A DNA stretch of 64,000 nt from Oscillospiraceae bacterium MB08-C2-2 (GCA_035621215.1 CP141729.1:2130944-2194943), one strand, 5' to 3'; shown: positions 10,090 to 18,877, counted from the first letter of the stretch. The notes: a model not told the origin generated them from the letters alone. Numbers and translations are program-made.

Positions 10090-11349
10090 TTATTCCACTG
10101 CGAAATCGCTGACCCGGTGCAGAATGCGATAATCCACCAGCGCATCCACCAAGGTTCCCTCAGCCTCGTAGGTTTGGCTGAATATCTTGCCCTCCCGGCG
10201 GATTTCATCCAGCAGCCTGCCCTGATCAAAGGGAATCAGCAGCTTCATCCGCTTCTGGGTGGGGTTAAGCGCCTTGGCAATTTTGGCCAACAGGCCATCC
10301 AGCCCTTTGCCCTCTTTTGCGGAGATCACCGCTGTGTGGTCACTTTCCGGAACCGCCACATAGGGAACCAAATCTCGCTTGTTATAAATGGTGATCACCG
10401 GGGTATCGGTTACCCCCAGCTCAGCCAAAAGCTTTTGGGTAATCTCAATCTGAGCGGCGGCCTCCGGGTTGGAAAGATCGCACACATTCAGCAAAAGGTC
10501 TGCCCCCACAGCCTCTTCCAAGGTGGATTTAAAGGCTTCCACCAAATGGTGAGGCAGGCGGCTGACAAAGCCAACGGTATCGATGAGCATCACGGTGCGC
10601 CCATCGGGCAAAGTCAAGGCTCTGGCCGTGGGATCGAGAGTGGCAAACAGCTTATCCTCCGCCAGCACCCCCGCATCGGTGAGGGTGTTGAGCAGGGTGG
10701 ATTTTCCCACATTGGTATAGCCCACAATGGCCACTGTGGTGACGCCATCCTTTTTGCGGCGAGACCGCATATTTTCCCGGCGAATCTCCAAGCTTTCCAG
10801 CTCATCCTCCAGCCGGGTGATGCTGCGGCGAATATGGCGACGATCCAGCTCCAGCTTGGTTTCACCCTTGCCTCGCCTTGCGCCACCCCCTGCACCGCCT
10901 CCACCGCCGCCCAGCCGGGAAAGGCTGATGCCCATACCCGCCAAGCGTGGCAGAAGATACCGCTGCTGCGCCAGTGCAACCTGAAGCCTGCCCTCACGGC
11001 TGCGGGCCCGCTGGGAGAAAATCTCCAGTATCAGCATGGTGCGGTCCAGAACCGGCAGGCCGCAGGCCTCCTCAATGTTTCGCAGCTGGGTGGAGGTCAG
11101 CTCATGGTCGAATATCAACAGGGTTACCTCATTGGCGGAGGCAAACTCCTTGATTTCTTCCAGCTTGCCAGCACCGATACAAGTGGCCCTATCCAGTGCA
11201 TCCCTTTTCTGGGTGATACGGCCCACCACTTCCATATCAGCCGAACCGCTCAGCTCTTCCAGCTCATCCAGCGAGGCCTCCAGATCATACTGTTCCAGAT
11301 CCACCCCCACTAAAAGGACAATATCCATGGTTTCGGCATTTTCGTGCAT
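10090..11349 (-). CDS. hflX: GTPase HflX
   Basis: Ribosome-associated GTPase that splits stalled or heat-damaged 70S ribosomes, 419 aa. The N-terminal HflX domain (about 1-165) ends in a glycine-rich linker (GGGGGGAGGG, 147-156, longer than usual) before KGETKLE. The G domain has G1 GYTNVGKS (210-217), G3 DTVGF (about 255) and G4 NKRD (about 325). ATG start at 11349 with AAGGAGAA just upstream. It stands alone, convergent with the atp operon, and shares the terminator at 10033-10084. Confidence 0.95.
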   Translation of the reverse strand: MHENAETMDIVLLVGVDLEQYDLEASLDELEELSGSADMEVVGRITQKRDALDRATCIGAGKLEEIKEFASANEVTLLIFDHELTSTQLRNIEEACGLPVLDRTMLILEIFSQRARSREGRLQVALAQQRYLLPRLAGMGISLSRLGGGGGGAGGGARRGKGETKLELDRRHIRRSITRLEDELESLEIRRENMRSRRKKDGVTTVAIVGYTNVGKSTLLNTLTDAGVLAEDKLFATLDPTARALTLPDGRTVMLIDTVGFVSRLPHHLVEAFKSTLEEAVGADLLLNVCDLSNPEAAAQIEITQKLLAELGVTDTPVITIYNKRDLVPYVAVPESDHTAVISAKEGKGLDGLLAKIAKALNPTQKRMKLLIPFDQGRLLDEIRREGKIFSQTYEAEGTLVDALVDYRILHRVSDFAVE

Positions 11350-11403
11350 ACAGTTCTCCTTCTATTTGTACTAAAGGGCAGACCCTGACCAGAACTTCTC
11401 TTT

Positions 11404-11474
11404 TATAGCTGCAGAGGTTTAAAGCCGCAGCGAAATTTTAGACATATGAGTATATTGTGCCGCTAAACGCTCTG
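11404..11474. repeat. Degenerate copy of palindromic repeat family 3
   Basis: This stretch upstream of hflX matches 36051-36130 in TATAG-TG-A-AGGTTTAAA-CCGCAG near its left end and GCCGCTAA-CGC near its right end. The central palindrome is eroded here (CCGCAGCGAAATTTTAG against CCGCAGTGCGGTTTTAA). Confidence 0.45.
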
Positions 11475-11487
11475 TTCATGCCAATAA

Positions 11488-11525
11488 AGAAAAAAAGCCC
11501 GAACCGGTATCAAACCGGGTCGGGC
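11488..11525 (-). terminator. Terminator of the serC-serA operon
   Basis: On the minus strand GCCCGACCCGGTT, a short loop and AACCGGTTCGGGC form the stem, followed by seven or more U. It starts 15 nt after the serA stop. Confidence 0.9.
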
Positions 11526-11539
11526 ATGCCATTTATCCT

Positions 11540-12706
11540 TTATTTCAGCAAGGTCACCCGAATGATTCCCTTGGCCTGTTCCAGCTGTTCCAGCACAGCG
11601 GGCGGAACATGGCCATCCAGATCCAAAACGGTATAGGCATATTCGCCCTTGGATTTATTGATCAGATTGCGAATGTTGATGTTGTGGGAGGCAAAAACCC
11701 CGGTATACTTGGCCAGCGTTTCCGGTATATTCTGGTGGAACAGGGTAACCCGCTCCCCGCCGGTGCGCTCCATATGCAGATCGGGAATGTTGACCGAGTT
11801 TTTGATGTTGCCGTTCTCGAGGAAATCCCGCAGCTGGCTGGCCGCCATGCTGGCACAGACATCCTCCGATTCGGGGGTAGAAGCGCCCAGGTGAGGGAGC
11901 GCCAGAACACCGGGATGCCCCAGCAGATCATCGTTGGGGAAATCGGTCACATAGCAGTAGACGTTCTTTTCATCCAGAGCAGCCAGAATATCTTGTGTTT
12001 CCACCAGCTCGCCCCGGGAGAAGTTCATAATCCGAACCCCGTGCTTCATGGTGGCGATGGATTGAGAATTGATCATTCCCTTTGTTTCCTTGCCCAGCGG
12101 CACATGAAGGGTGATGAAATCGCAGTTGGAATAAATCTCCTTGAGGCTGTTCACCCGGTGCACCGAGCGGGTCAGCTTGAGAGCCGAATCAATGGAAAGA
12201 TAAGGGTCGTAGCCGTAAACCTCCATGCCAAAGTGGTGGGCCAGATTGCAAACCAACACACCGATGGCGCCAAGGCCAATCACACCCAGCTTTTTGCCCA
12301 TAAGCTCAGGACCCACAAACTTGCCCTTGCCTTTTTCCACCAGCTTAGGAACCTCAGGCTGCCCTTTGAGGGTTTGCACCCACTGCATACCCGGGTAAAC
12401 CTTGCGGGCTGAAAGGAGAAGGCCGGTCATAACCATTTCCTTAACGGCGTTGGCGTTGCCGCCGGGGGTGTTGAACACCACAATACCCTGCTGGCTGCAC
12501 TTGTCAATGGGAATGTTGTTGACACCGGCCCCTGCCCGGGCAATGGCCCGGATGTGGGAGGGGATATCCATATCGTGCATGGAAGCAGAGCGCAGAATGA
12601 TGCCCTGATCCTCGGTGGAGCCTTCCTCCGAGCAGGCATATTTGGTGCTGTCCAGCTGGGCAAGACCCTCCGGACTGATTTTATTGAGAAGACGAATGTT
12701 AACCAT
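11540..12706 (-). CDS. serA: D-3-phosphoglycerate dehydrogenase
   Basis: First step of serine synthesis: oxidises 3-phosphoglycerate with NAD+. 388 aa. It has a substrate domain (1-95), a Rossmann domain with GLGAIG (about 150) and the catalytic R/E/H set in NFSRGELVE and ALPHLGAST (about 275). A C-terminal ACT domain (about 318-388), the usual site of serine feedback, completes it. This is the short form without the ASB domain. AGGAGG lies 10 nt before ATG 12706. Downstream of serC by 43 nt, so the two form one serine operon. Confidence 0.95.
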   Translation of the reverse strand: MVNIRLLNKISPEGLAQLDSTKYACSEEGSTEDQGIILRSASMHDMDIPSHIRAIARAGAGVNNIPIDKCSQQGIVVFNTPGGNANAVKEMVMTGLLLSARKVYPGMQWVQTLKGQPEVPKLVEKGKGKFVGPELMGKKLGVIGLGAIGVLVCNLAHHFGMEVYGYDPYLSIDSALKLTRSVHRVNSLKEIYSNCDFITLHVPLGKETKGMINSQSIATMKHGVRIMNFSRGELVETQDILAALDEKNVYCYVTDFPNDDLLGHPGVLALPHLGASTPESEDVCASMAASQLRDFLENGNIKNSVNIPDLHMERTGGERVTLFHQNIPETLAKYTGVFASHNINIRNLINKSKGEYAYTVLDLDGHVPPAVLEQLEQAKGIIRVTLLK

Positions 12707-12749
12707 TGTCCTGATACCTCCTATATTCTCATATAAGCGCTGCCCGCTC

Positions 12750-13832
12750 TCAGTGAGCCGCCTCGAATTCCTTCATCAGCTCAACCAGCTTTTCGATACC
12801 CTCTCTGGGCATGGCATTGTAGATGGATGCACGCATACCGCCAACCGAACGGTGGCCCTTGATGTTGACAAAGCCACGCTTGGAAGCCTCTGCCACAAAT
12901 GCCTTATCCAGCTCAGGATCACCGGTAACAAAGCAGACGTTCATCATGGAGCGGAAGGGCTTTTCTACAGTGGATTTAAACAGCTTGGAGCGATCCAGAT
13001 AATCATAAAGAAGAGCGGCTTTTTCTTCGTTGCGTTTTTTCATAGCTGCAAGGCCGCCCACATCGTTCTTGATCCACTCCAGCACCAACTTGCAGATATA
13101 GATGGGATAGGTGGAGGGAGTGTTGTACATAGAATCGTTTTCAGCGTGCACCTTATAGCTGAACATGGTGGGTGTGCCCTTCTGGGGTTCACCGATCAAA
13201 TCCTCCCGGATGATGACAACGGTCAGGCCGGCAGGAGCCATATTCTTCTGAGCGCCTGCATAGATCACGCCAAAGCGGCTCACATCCACCGGCTCGCTGA
13301 GAATGCAGGAGGACATATCCGCCACAAGGGGAACATCACCTGTATCGGGAACCTCTGCATAGCGGCTGCCGTAAATGGTGTTGTTGTAGCAGATGTGGAC
13401 ATAATCGGCATCCGGGCGGAAGCTCTCTTTTGAAAGCTCGGGGATATAAGAGAAATTTTTATCGGCACTGGAAGCCGCCTCTTTGGCATCACCAAAAAGC
13501 TTGGCTTCACCGAAAGCTTTCTTGGCAAACTGGCCGGTAACCACATAATCGGCCTTGCCGCTGCCGGTGCACAGGTTCATGGGAACCATAGCAAACTGAC
13601 TGGAAGCGCCTCCCTGAAGCATCAGCACCTTATAGTTATCAGGGATTTCCATAATCTCCCGCAGCAGAGACTCGCATTCATTTATAATCTCTTCATACTC
13701 ACGAGATCGATGGCTCATCTCCATAACAGATTGGCCGGATGCTCCATACTCCATCATTTCAGCCGCTGCTTTTGAAAGAACCGGCTCTGGCAGCATGGAT
13801 GGTCCTGCAGAAAAGTTATAAACTCTTGCCAT
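12750..13832 (-). CDS. serC: Phosphoserine aminotransferase
   Basis: PLP enzyme of serine synthesis: converts 3-phosphohydroxypyruvate and glutamate to phosphoserine and 2-oxoglutarate. 360 aa, full length. It shows YNFSAGPSMLP at the N terminus, GGASSQFAMVPMNL for phosphate and PLP contacts, and the PLP-binding lysine in VIYAGAQKN. SVGGMRASIYNAM, which binds the substrate, is near the C terminus. TAGGAGG stands 7 nt before ATG 13832. The region upstream holds a structured repeat (13872-14072) rather than a clear promoter. Confidence 0.96.
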   Translation of the reverse strand: MARVYNFSAGPSMLPEPVLSKAAAEMMEYGASGQSVMEMSHRSREYEEIINECESLLREIMEIPDNYKVLMLQGGASSQFAMVPMNLCTGSGKADYVVTGQFAKKAFGEAKLFGDAKEAASSADKNFSYIPELSKESFRPDADYVHICYNNTIYGSRYAEVPDTGDVPLVADMSSCILSEPVDVSRFGVIYAGAQKNMAPAGLTVVIIREDLIGEPQKGTPTMFSYKVHAENDSMYNTPSTYPIYICKLVLEWIKNDVGGLAAMKKRNEEKAALLYDYLDRSKLFKSTVEKPFRSMMNVCFVTGDPELDKAFVAEASKRGFVNIKGHRSVGGMRASIYNAMPREGIEKLVELMKEFEAAH

Positions 13833-13871
13833 GTTCGCGCCTCCTAAATAGTTTAAATAAATATATGGTCA

Positions 13872-14072
13872 AGCAGAGGGGTTCTCCGCTCAGACTGTTA
13901 AACAATTGCAGTGTATGGCAGATAAAACCTAAGAATCCCTTCGTAATTCTTCCGAAATCGAATTGATTTCGAGGTCGGAATACCACTTGTTGCGCCGAAA
14001 GGGCGCAGCCCGGGGGGCTTATGGGGGGCATTGGATGCCCCCCATAGAGAGAGCAGAGGGGTTCTCCGCTCA
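13872..14072 (-). repeat. Structured intergenic element family 1, copy A
   Basis: Read on the minus strand, this gap between the ABC ATPase gene and serC holds a body with stem-loops TATGGGGGGCAT-CCA-ATGCCCCCCATA and TGCGCC-CTTTC-GGCGCA, then AAGTGGTATTCCGA, TCGAAATCAATTCGA and TTCGGAAGAATTACGAA. The order and motifs match 19759-19981 and 63863-64000. Two identical 21-nt direct repeats (13872-13892 and 14052-14072, AGCAGAGGGGTTCTCCGCTC plus A) bound it, each able to fold into a GCGGAG/CTCTGC hairpin. Confidence 0.85.
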
Positions 14073-14084
14073 CCAGACCTTGAT

Positions 14085-15548
14085 TTAATGAGCCCTCAGC
14101 TGATCCCACTGGGGGTCCTGCCGCTGGATTTGGCGGGTAATCCGCCCTTCTTCCATGAATACGATGCAGTCTGCCATGCCCTTGGCCTCCTCAAAATCGG
14201 AGGTTACCAGCAGCACAGAGGAGCCTTGCTGAATTTTATCGCCAAGCCGGGCATACACGCCCATTTTGGCGCTTACATCCAAGCCCGCTGTAGGCTCACA
14301 TAGAATATACAGCTTTGCCCGGCGATCCAGTGCTTTGTTGGTCAGCTCCCGCTGGATATAACCGCCGGTGGCGTTGTTCCGCTCATTAAAGCGCATGAAC
14401 CCTGCCATCATATTGCTCAGGGATTTGGCCGAAACCGCCCACCAAAGAGCAACCTGCGCCTTAACCTGCTGAGCCTTTGTCTGCACAGGGTGGCTTTCCA
14501 TGTATCGATCCAGCCACGTAATCACCCAATCGTCACGGCTGGATTGAGAATAAGAAACCCCGGCCAGCATGGCTTCCATAATGGTTGGGGATGTGATGGG
14601 CTTTCCGTCAATGCGCATACTGCCTTTAGCGGATTCAAACCCGCCCAACAGCCTTGCAAGCTGCTGCTTGCCGCTGCTGTGCCGCCCCACCACAGCTACA
14701 ATTTGCCCGGAAAGGATTTTAAGGCTGATGTCTGCAAAGCCCGGCCCGGAGACACCCTCCAGTTCCAGCACAGGCTCTCCCCACTCCACGGGGGGCTTGT
14801 GGTAAAGATCCTCCACCGAATAGCCGGTGATCAGCTCGGTTAAAAGGGCAAAGCTGAACTCGCTGACCGGGGCTGTGCGAATCACCGCCCCCCGTTCCAT
14901 CACGCTGATCGCATCCGAAACCGCGAGGATTTGATCCAGCCGGTGAGAAACCAGCAAAAAGGTGATGCCCTTGGCCTTCATGGCGTTGATGGAATCGTTG
15001 AGAACCTCGCATTCCTCTTGGGATAAATGGGTGGAGGTCTCATCCAGCAGAATAATCTTGGAATCGCCCACCAGTGCCGAAGCAATCATCATCAGCTGCT
15101 TTTCACTGCGGCTCAGCTGGCTCACCGGGCTGTCGGGGTTGATGCTTACCCCCATATCCTGAAAAACACGGGCCGCTTTGGCCCGCATACCCTTGCGGTC
15201 AATAAGCCCCAGCTTGCCGGAGGTGAAATCCGGGGTATTCATAAACATGTTTTCACATACAGAGAGATTCTCAAACATCTCGCTGTTTTGGGCGATCAGA
15301 GTAATGCCCAAAGCCTTGGCCTCCACCGGGGAGGCAATTCTGGATTTCTTGCCAAAAACATAGAGGCTGCCCCGATCGGGCGGAAAAATGCCCACCAGTG
15401 TTTTGAAAAGGCTGCTTTTGCCTGCGGCATTTTTGCCCACAAAAGCATGCACCTGACCGGGTGCAATTTTCAGGTTGATATCGGTCAGATAAAATTCGCT
15501 GTTGATGCGTCGGCTGATGTTCTCAAATTCCAGCGCCCACTGCTCCAA
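14085..15548 (-). CDS. Sugar-type ABC transporter ATPase (RbsA/MglA-like), second half degenerate, no permease nearby
   Basis: 487 aa with two fused ATPase domains as in RbsA/MglA. Domain 1 has Walker A GKNAAGKSS (38-46), a signature changed to LSRSEKQ (145-151) and Walker B IILLDE (165-170) with its glutamate. Domain 2 has Walker A GRHSSGKQQ (288-296), where the T/S after Lys is replaced by Gln, a signature reduced to GGYIQRE (395-401) and Walker B LYILCEPT. TTG start at 15548 has GGAGGG 8-9 nt upstream. No permease or binding protein is adjacent, so the partner is unknown. It follows the NERD gene by 20 nt, so both are probably co-transcribed. Confidence 0.8.
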   Translation of the reverse strand: MEQWALEFENISRRINSEFYLTDINLKIAPGQVHAFVGKNAAGKSSLFKTLVGIFPPDRGSLYVFGKKSRIASPVEAKALGITLIAQNSEMFENLSVCENMFMNTPDFTSGKLGLIDRKGMRAKAARVFQDMGVSINPDSPVSQLSRSEKQLMMIASALVGDSKIILLDETSTHLSQEECEVLNDSINAMKAKGITFLLVSHRLDQILAVSDAISVMERGAVIRTAPVSEFSFALLTELITGYSVEDLYHKPPVEWGEPVLELEGVSGPGFADISLKILSGQIVAVVGRHSSGKQQLARLLGGFESAKGSMRIDGKPITSPTIMEAMLAGVSYSQSSRDDWVITWLDRYMESHPVQTKAQQVKAQVALWWAVSAKSLSNMMAGFMRFNERNNATGGYIQRELTNKALDRRAKLYILCEPTAGLDVSAKMGVYARLGDKIQQGSSVLLVTSDFEEAKGMADCIVFMEEGRITRQIQRQDPQWDQLRAH

Positions 15549-15568
15549 ATTCGTTCCCTCCGATATTT

Positions 15569-16201
15569 TTATCTGCCTTGATTCTCAGCCAGCAGGGCAG
15601 CCAGAGCCTCGATGTTCACGCCGTTATCCGCCTCAAAGCGATCCTTTTCCAAGTAGCGTGCCAGCTTGCCAATAGGCAGAACGGTGTGCTGCTCCTGCTT
15701 GCCAAGGCCATCCACAAAAACAGTGGTATCCTTCGATTTGTTGGTGTAAACCACCAGTGTTTCCACTCGGATGTTATACAGCTTGCTGGCGGCCAGATAC
15801 TCCCGCAGCAGCATTGTTGCCTCACGCTGGGTTTTCAGAGGATTGGGGAGCACCGTGCGCTCATCGCCGCTGGTGAGAACCCACTGTTCGCTGGCCGCAT
15901 CACCGTAGTAATTCCCCTTGCAGCCCAAGGTATCGGCAATCACAAGCCCCCAAGGCAGCAGCAGAACCGTTCCCAGAGAAGCGGTCTTGCCATCGTGGCG
16001 GATGGTGACCTCCCGCAGAACCCGGCCTCCCCGAGACCGGCCAAAGCGGGAAAAGACCCGGGCGGTTTTTTTATCGGCATTTTTGCCCTTGGTATCCCAC
16101 ACGTTGTTGGAAAGATAAGGAATGGCAAGCAAAAACAGCACCAGCGCCATCAATACAGCGGTGATTGCCCAATAATAAACGGATCCCATCCCCATGGCCA
16201 T
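15569..16201 (-). CDS. Membrane-anchored NERD-domain protein
   Basis: 210 aa. An N-terminal membrane helix (about 8-30) is followed by a basic linker rich in K/R and then a nuclease-related (NERD) domain (about 65-150: VTIRHDGKTASLGTVLL, GLVIADTLGCKGNYYG, NPLKTQREATMLLREYL). NERD domains occur in proteins thought to process nucleic acids, but few have been tested. The family's acidic/lysine pair is only partly visible, so activity is uncertain. ATG 16201 lies 11 nt after GGAGG; the upstream in-frame ATG at 16219 overlaps that site. First gene of a pair with the ABC ATPase. Confidence 0.6.
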   Translation of the reverse strand: MAMGMGSVYYWAITAVLMALVLFLLAIPYLSNNVWDTKGKNADKKTARVFSRFGRSRGGRVLREVTIRHDGKTASLGTVLLLPWGLVIADTLGCKGNYYGDAASEQWVLTSGDERTVLPNPLKTQREATMLLREYLAASKLYNIRVETLVVYTNKSKDTTVFVDGLGKQEQHTVLPIGKLARYLEKDRFEADNGVNIEALAALLAENQGR

Positions 16202-16362
16202 ATAAAAACAAACCTCCATATTATAAAGCCTGTCAAAAACAGGCTATTTGTTTTAAATTCACCCCAAAAGACCCCAGACCCGGAGAACATGAAAATGTTT
16301 ACCATTTTCGCCGTCCGCCCCGCAGCGGCAGTTGCCTTTTTTCCAAATACAATATAAAGAAT

Positions 16363-16391
16363 ATTATACCACTATTTTATAAAAAAGGAAA
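16363..16391 (-). promoter_or_regulatory. Candidate sigma-A promoter for the NERD/ABC ATPase pair
   Basis: Minus-strand TATAAT (16363-16368) lies 17 nt from a weak -35 (TTTCCT). The implied leader of about 150 nt contains a GAAAATG-TTTAC-CATTTTC hairpin (16291-16309) and a GCCTGT/ACAGGC hairpin (about 16228-16244). Confidence 0.45.
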
Positions 16392-16454
16392 TGCTCAGTT
16401 TAACAGAAACTCCCATAACCAGCCGTCTCAAAGCGTAAACTTTGACGAAAGTCC

Positions 16455-16482
16455 TTGACACAGCGACACATTCCGCTATACT
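16455..16482 (+). promoter_or_regulatory. Sigma-A promoter of the DUF4358 lipoprotein gene
   Basis: TTGACA (16455-16460), 16-nt spacer, TATACT (16477-16482). The leader of about 85 nt can fold a CAACC...GGTTG stem. Confidence 0.8.
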
Positions 16483-16573
16483 TTAATGAGGACAACCTGT
16501 TGCCTCAGGCTGGTTGGATATTCGTTACCCCGGCGCTATGTCAAGCATACCGCCATGAAAATTGGTGATAAAA

Positions 16574-17089
16574 ATGAAACAAGCACTGTTGGGATGCCTT
16601 TTGCTGAGCATCCTTTTTGCTCTTGCCGGTTGCGGCGATGAGCCTGTCTCTAAAGAAGCCCTGCTGAACCAGGAAGTCAGCATTCAGGAGGTTGTGGATA
16701 AAGCCGACCCGGATAAAGCGGTGGAGGAAATCTACAAATCGGTGGATGTGGGCGGAATCACGACAGGGAACCTGCAGTTTGTATCCGATACACTGGGCAT
16801 TGATCCGGGCATTATAACCGGCTTCAGCCTGCGGTATTCCTCTGGCGATTACGGCCTTGCCGATGTTATCATCATCCGGCCGGATACTGGAAAGAAAGAA
16901 GATGTGCGCACAGCGCTGCTGAAATATCAGGAAAACCGCACCGCACAGTTTAAGAATTACGATATATTGGATGCTTATTCCATTGCCCAGAACGGCCTGC
17001 TGTATACACAGGGTGATTACATCGTTCTGCTGATGCTGGCGGATACTGCCTCTGCGCAGGAAATCATTGATCTTTACATTCCCCGGTAA
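16574..17089 (+). CDS. DUF4358-type lipoprotein
   Basis: 171 aa. A lipoprotein signal peptide with lipobox LAGC places the lipidated cysteine at C20. The mature part (about 45-165) has the pattern of the Firmicute DUF4358 family: an early helix, ITGFSLRYSSGDYGLADVIIIRP and a C-terminal YTQGDYIVLLMLAD strand. The family's function is unknown to me. ATG 16574 is chosen because GGTGAT stands 4 nt upstream; the open frame extends back to a TTG at 16562. A strong promoter precedes it, and the next gene starts 22 nt after the stop. Confidence 0.72.
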   Translation: MKQALLGCLLLSILFALAGCGDEPVSKEALLNQEVSIQEVVDKADPDKAVEEIYKSVDVGGITTGNLQFVSDTLGIDPGIITGFSLRYSSGDYGLADVIIIRPDTGKKEDVRTALLKYQENRTAQFKNYDILDAYSIAQNGLLYTQGDYIVLLMLADTASAQEIIDLYIPR

Positions 17090-17111
17090 TGCCGGGCAGG
17101 AGGCGGAGCCA

Positions 17112-17867
17112 ATGAAAACCACCACCGGCCTTGAGCACCCCCGGGTTTATCTGCTGGATGAACTGCGGGGAATCTGGCTGATTTTAATGATTGTTTATCA
17201 TGCTCTTTACGACTTGGTATATCTGTTTGATATTCCGGTGCCCGGCTTTACCGGGCCTGCCTTTCGGGTATTCCAGCGAATCATTGTAGGCGGCTTTATT
17301 CTGCTTTCGGGTCTGGTGAGCCGCTATTCCCGCAGCAGCCTGCGCCGGGGGCTGCTGGTGCTGGTTTGCGGCATGGTGCTGACTGTGACCACCTCTTTTG
17401 CAATGCCCACGCAGGTGATCTATTTTGGTGTTTTGCATTTTATGGGAACAGCCATGATTCTCTTTGGGCTGCTGCGCCCTCTGCTGGATCGGGTTAAGCC
17501 CTCTTTAGGCGCCGTATTATCCCTGCTTCTCTTTGCCTTCACTTGGCGCCTCCCCTCGGGAACTGTCGGGTTTGGTGAAGCCTTTTCGGTCTCTCTGCCA
17601 ACTCTGCTTTATCAGACTCCGTTTTTATTCCCTTTGGGCTTTCCCAATGATGCGTTTTTCTCCGCCGACTATGTGCCTATACTGCCATGGTTCTTCTTCT
17701 TTTTGGCGGGCAGCTATTTAAGTATCTTTTTGCAGAAGGGCAAGATGCCCGGCTTTTTCTACAAGCCACGGCTTCCACTTTTGAGCAAGATCGGCAGCAA
17801 GACCATCTGGATTTATATGATCCACCAGCCTGTTATTTATGGCCTGCTCTGGATTTTTCTTCATTAG
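17112..17867 (+). CDS. DUF1624 / heparan-alpha-glucosaminide N-acetyltransferase-like membrane protein
   Basis: 251 aa, six to eight predicted membrane helices. The N-terminal RVYLLDELRGIWLILMIVYHALYDLVYLF motif and the terminal SKTIWIYMIHQPVIYGLLW helix are hallmarks of the DUF1624/HGSNAT-like acyltransferase family, whose eukaryotic members acetylate heparan sulfate. The histidine in IVYHALYD is the likely key residue. The bacterial substrate is unknown; a cell-surface glycan is possible. ATG 17112 has AGGAGG upstream. It sits 22 nt after the lipoprotein gene, so they share a promoter. Confidence 0.75.
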   Translation: MKTTTGLEHPRVYLLDELRGIWLILMIVYHALYDLVYLFDIPVPGFTGPAFRVFQRIIVGGFILLSGLVSRYSRSSLRRGLLVLVCGMVLTVTTSFAMPTQVIYFGVLHFMGTAMILFGLLRPLLDRVKPSLGAVLSLLLFAFTWRLPSGTVGFGEAFSVSLPTLLYQTPFLFPLGFPNDAFFSADYVPILPWFFFFLAGSYLSIFLQKGKMPGFFYKPRLPLLSKIGSKTIWIYMIHQPVIYGLLWIFLH

Positions 17868-17910
17868 CCTGTCGGCTTGTTATTTTTCAGCAAAATATAT
17901 CAAAACAAAA

Positions 17911-17956
17911 CGGCCACCCTCTTTCCGGTAACTCCCGGGAACAGGGCGGCCGCGTC
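17911..17956. terminator. Bidirectional terminator-like hairpin
   Basis: CGGCC-A-CCCT pairs with AGGG-C-GGCCG around an inner TTCCGG/CCGGGAA stem. An A-rich run lies on the left and CTTTTC on the right. It separates the convergent DUF1624 and XRE genes. Confidence 0.55.
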
Positions 17957-18101
17957 TTTTCAAAGCTGTTTCTGCTGCTGAAAAAATTTTTTCGGGCAAA
18001 TTGTTAAGTTTTGCCCGCTTGTTGCAGTTTTCTGCCAATAATGATAAAATGAAAGCTGGTACCATTTTCCTATACAACTATACCAGCCCCTGAAAACGCC
18101 G

Positions 18102-18812
18102 CTACTTTTTGGAGCCTCGGCTGGAATAATCCACACGGCTTTCGGCATTCTGGATAAGATTCAGGAGAGAAGAAGCAAACAGGGGGTAATCCCGGCTGAG
18201 AGATTCGGTATCCACACTGGGGGCCTCTGCCCGATCCAGCTTTTCCATTCCGTAAACAGGCTGCCCCTGTGCAACAGAGCCCGCATTGGCCTCGCTGATC
18301 TGCATAGCGGCATCCGCATACATGGGCGCAATGGCGGCAGGGAGCTGAAACATGCTTTGCTGGTTGCGGGGGTTGATGGAATAAACCACACGGAACATCC
18401 GGTAAACCGCCAGCATCAGAAAAGCGGAAACCTCACCGGTCAGGCTTTTACTGCCTGTTTTAGCAAGGAGATCAAACAGCACATTCATGGAATTGGCAAT
18501 GAGCTTTTTATTCAGCACCGTGAGAATACTCCCGGCAGAGCGGTTTTCCTTCCCGGCGGCATCCGGCTCAGGGATATCATCCACTGTCAGCTGAGTGCCG
18601 GTTCGATCGGGAGTTCTGCCCAAAAGATAATCACAGGATACCTGGTAAAAATCCGCACAGCGCACCAGAAAATCCAGCCCGCACTCGCGTATTCCTTTTT
18701 CGTAATGAGAGAGAAGAGCTTGGGAAATGCCCAGCTCGGCCGACGCCTTTTTCTGGCTGATATTTTTTTCCTTTCGCAGCAGCGTCAGGATGCGTGGAAA
18801 ATCTGAGCTCAT
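18102..18812 (-). CDS. XRE-family transcriptional regulator
   Basis: 236 aa. The N-terminal helix-turn-helix (about residues 5-62; KNISQKKASAELGISQALLSHYEKG) is followed by CDYLLGRTPDR, typical of Cro/CI-type HTH_3 proteins. The C-terminal 150 residues are helical, with no domain I recognise. Start at ATG 18812 with GGAGG 8 nt upstream; the longer frame from 18836 runs over that site. A strong promoter lies just upstream. Targets are unknown; the nearest genes are a divergent phosphatase homologue and a convergent membrane protein. Confidence 0.82.
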   Translation of the reverse strand: MSSDFPRILTLLRKEKNISQKKASAELGISQALLSHYEKGIRECGLDFLVRCADFYQVSCDYLLGRTPDRTGTQLTVDDIPEPDAAGKENRSAGSILTVLNKKLIANSMNVLFDLLAKTGSKSLTGEVSAFLMLAVYRMFRVVYSINPRNQQSMFQLPAAIAPMYADAAMQISEANAGSVAQGQPVYGMEKLDRAEAPSVDTESLSRDYPLFASSLLNLIQNAESRVDYSSRGSKK

Positions 18813-18848
18813 GGATACAACCTCCGCAAGTTTCATAACATCGAGTAT

Positions 18849-18877
18849 ATTATATTATAGCAAAAACTGAATGTAAA
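18849..18877 (-). promoter_or_regulatory. Sigma-A promoter of the XRE regulator gene
   Basis: On the minus strand TTTACA (18872-18877), 17 nt, TATAAT (18849-18854). Transcription would start about 30 nt before the ATG, leaving a short leader. Confidence 0.75.

Noticed and set aside
10024-11313. 429-codon open frame opposite hflX
   Set aside because: Antisense to hflX, low-complexity composition, no ribosome site.
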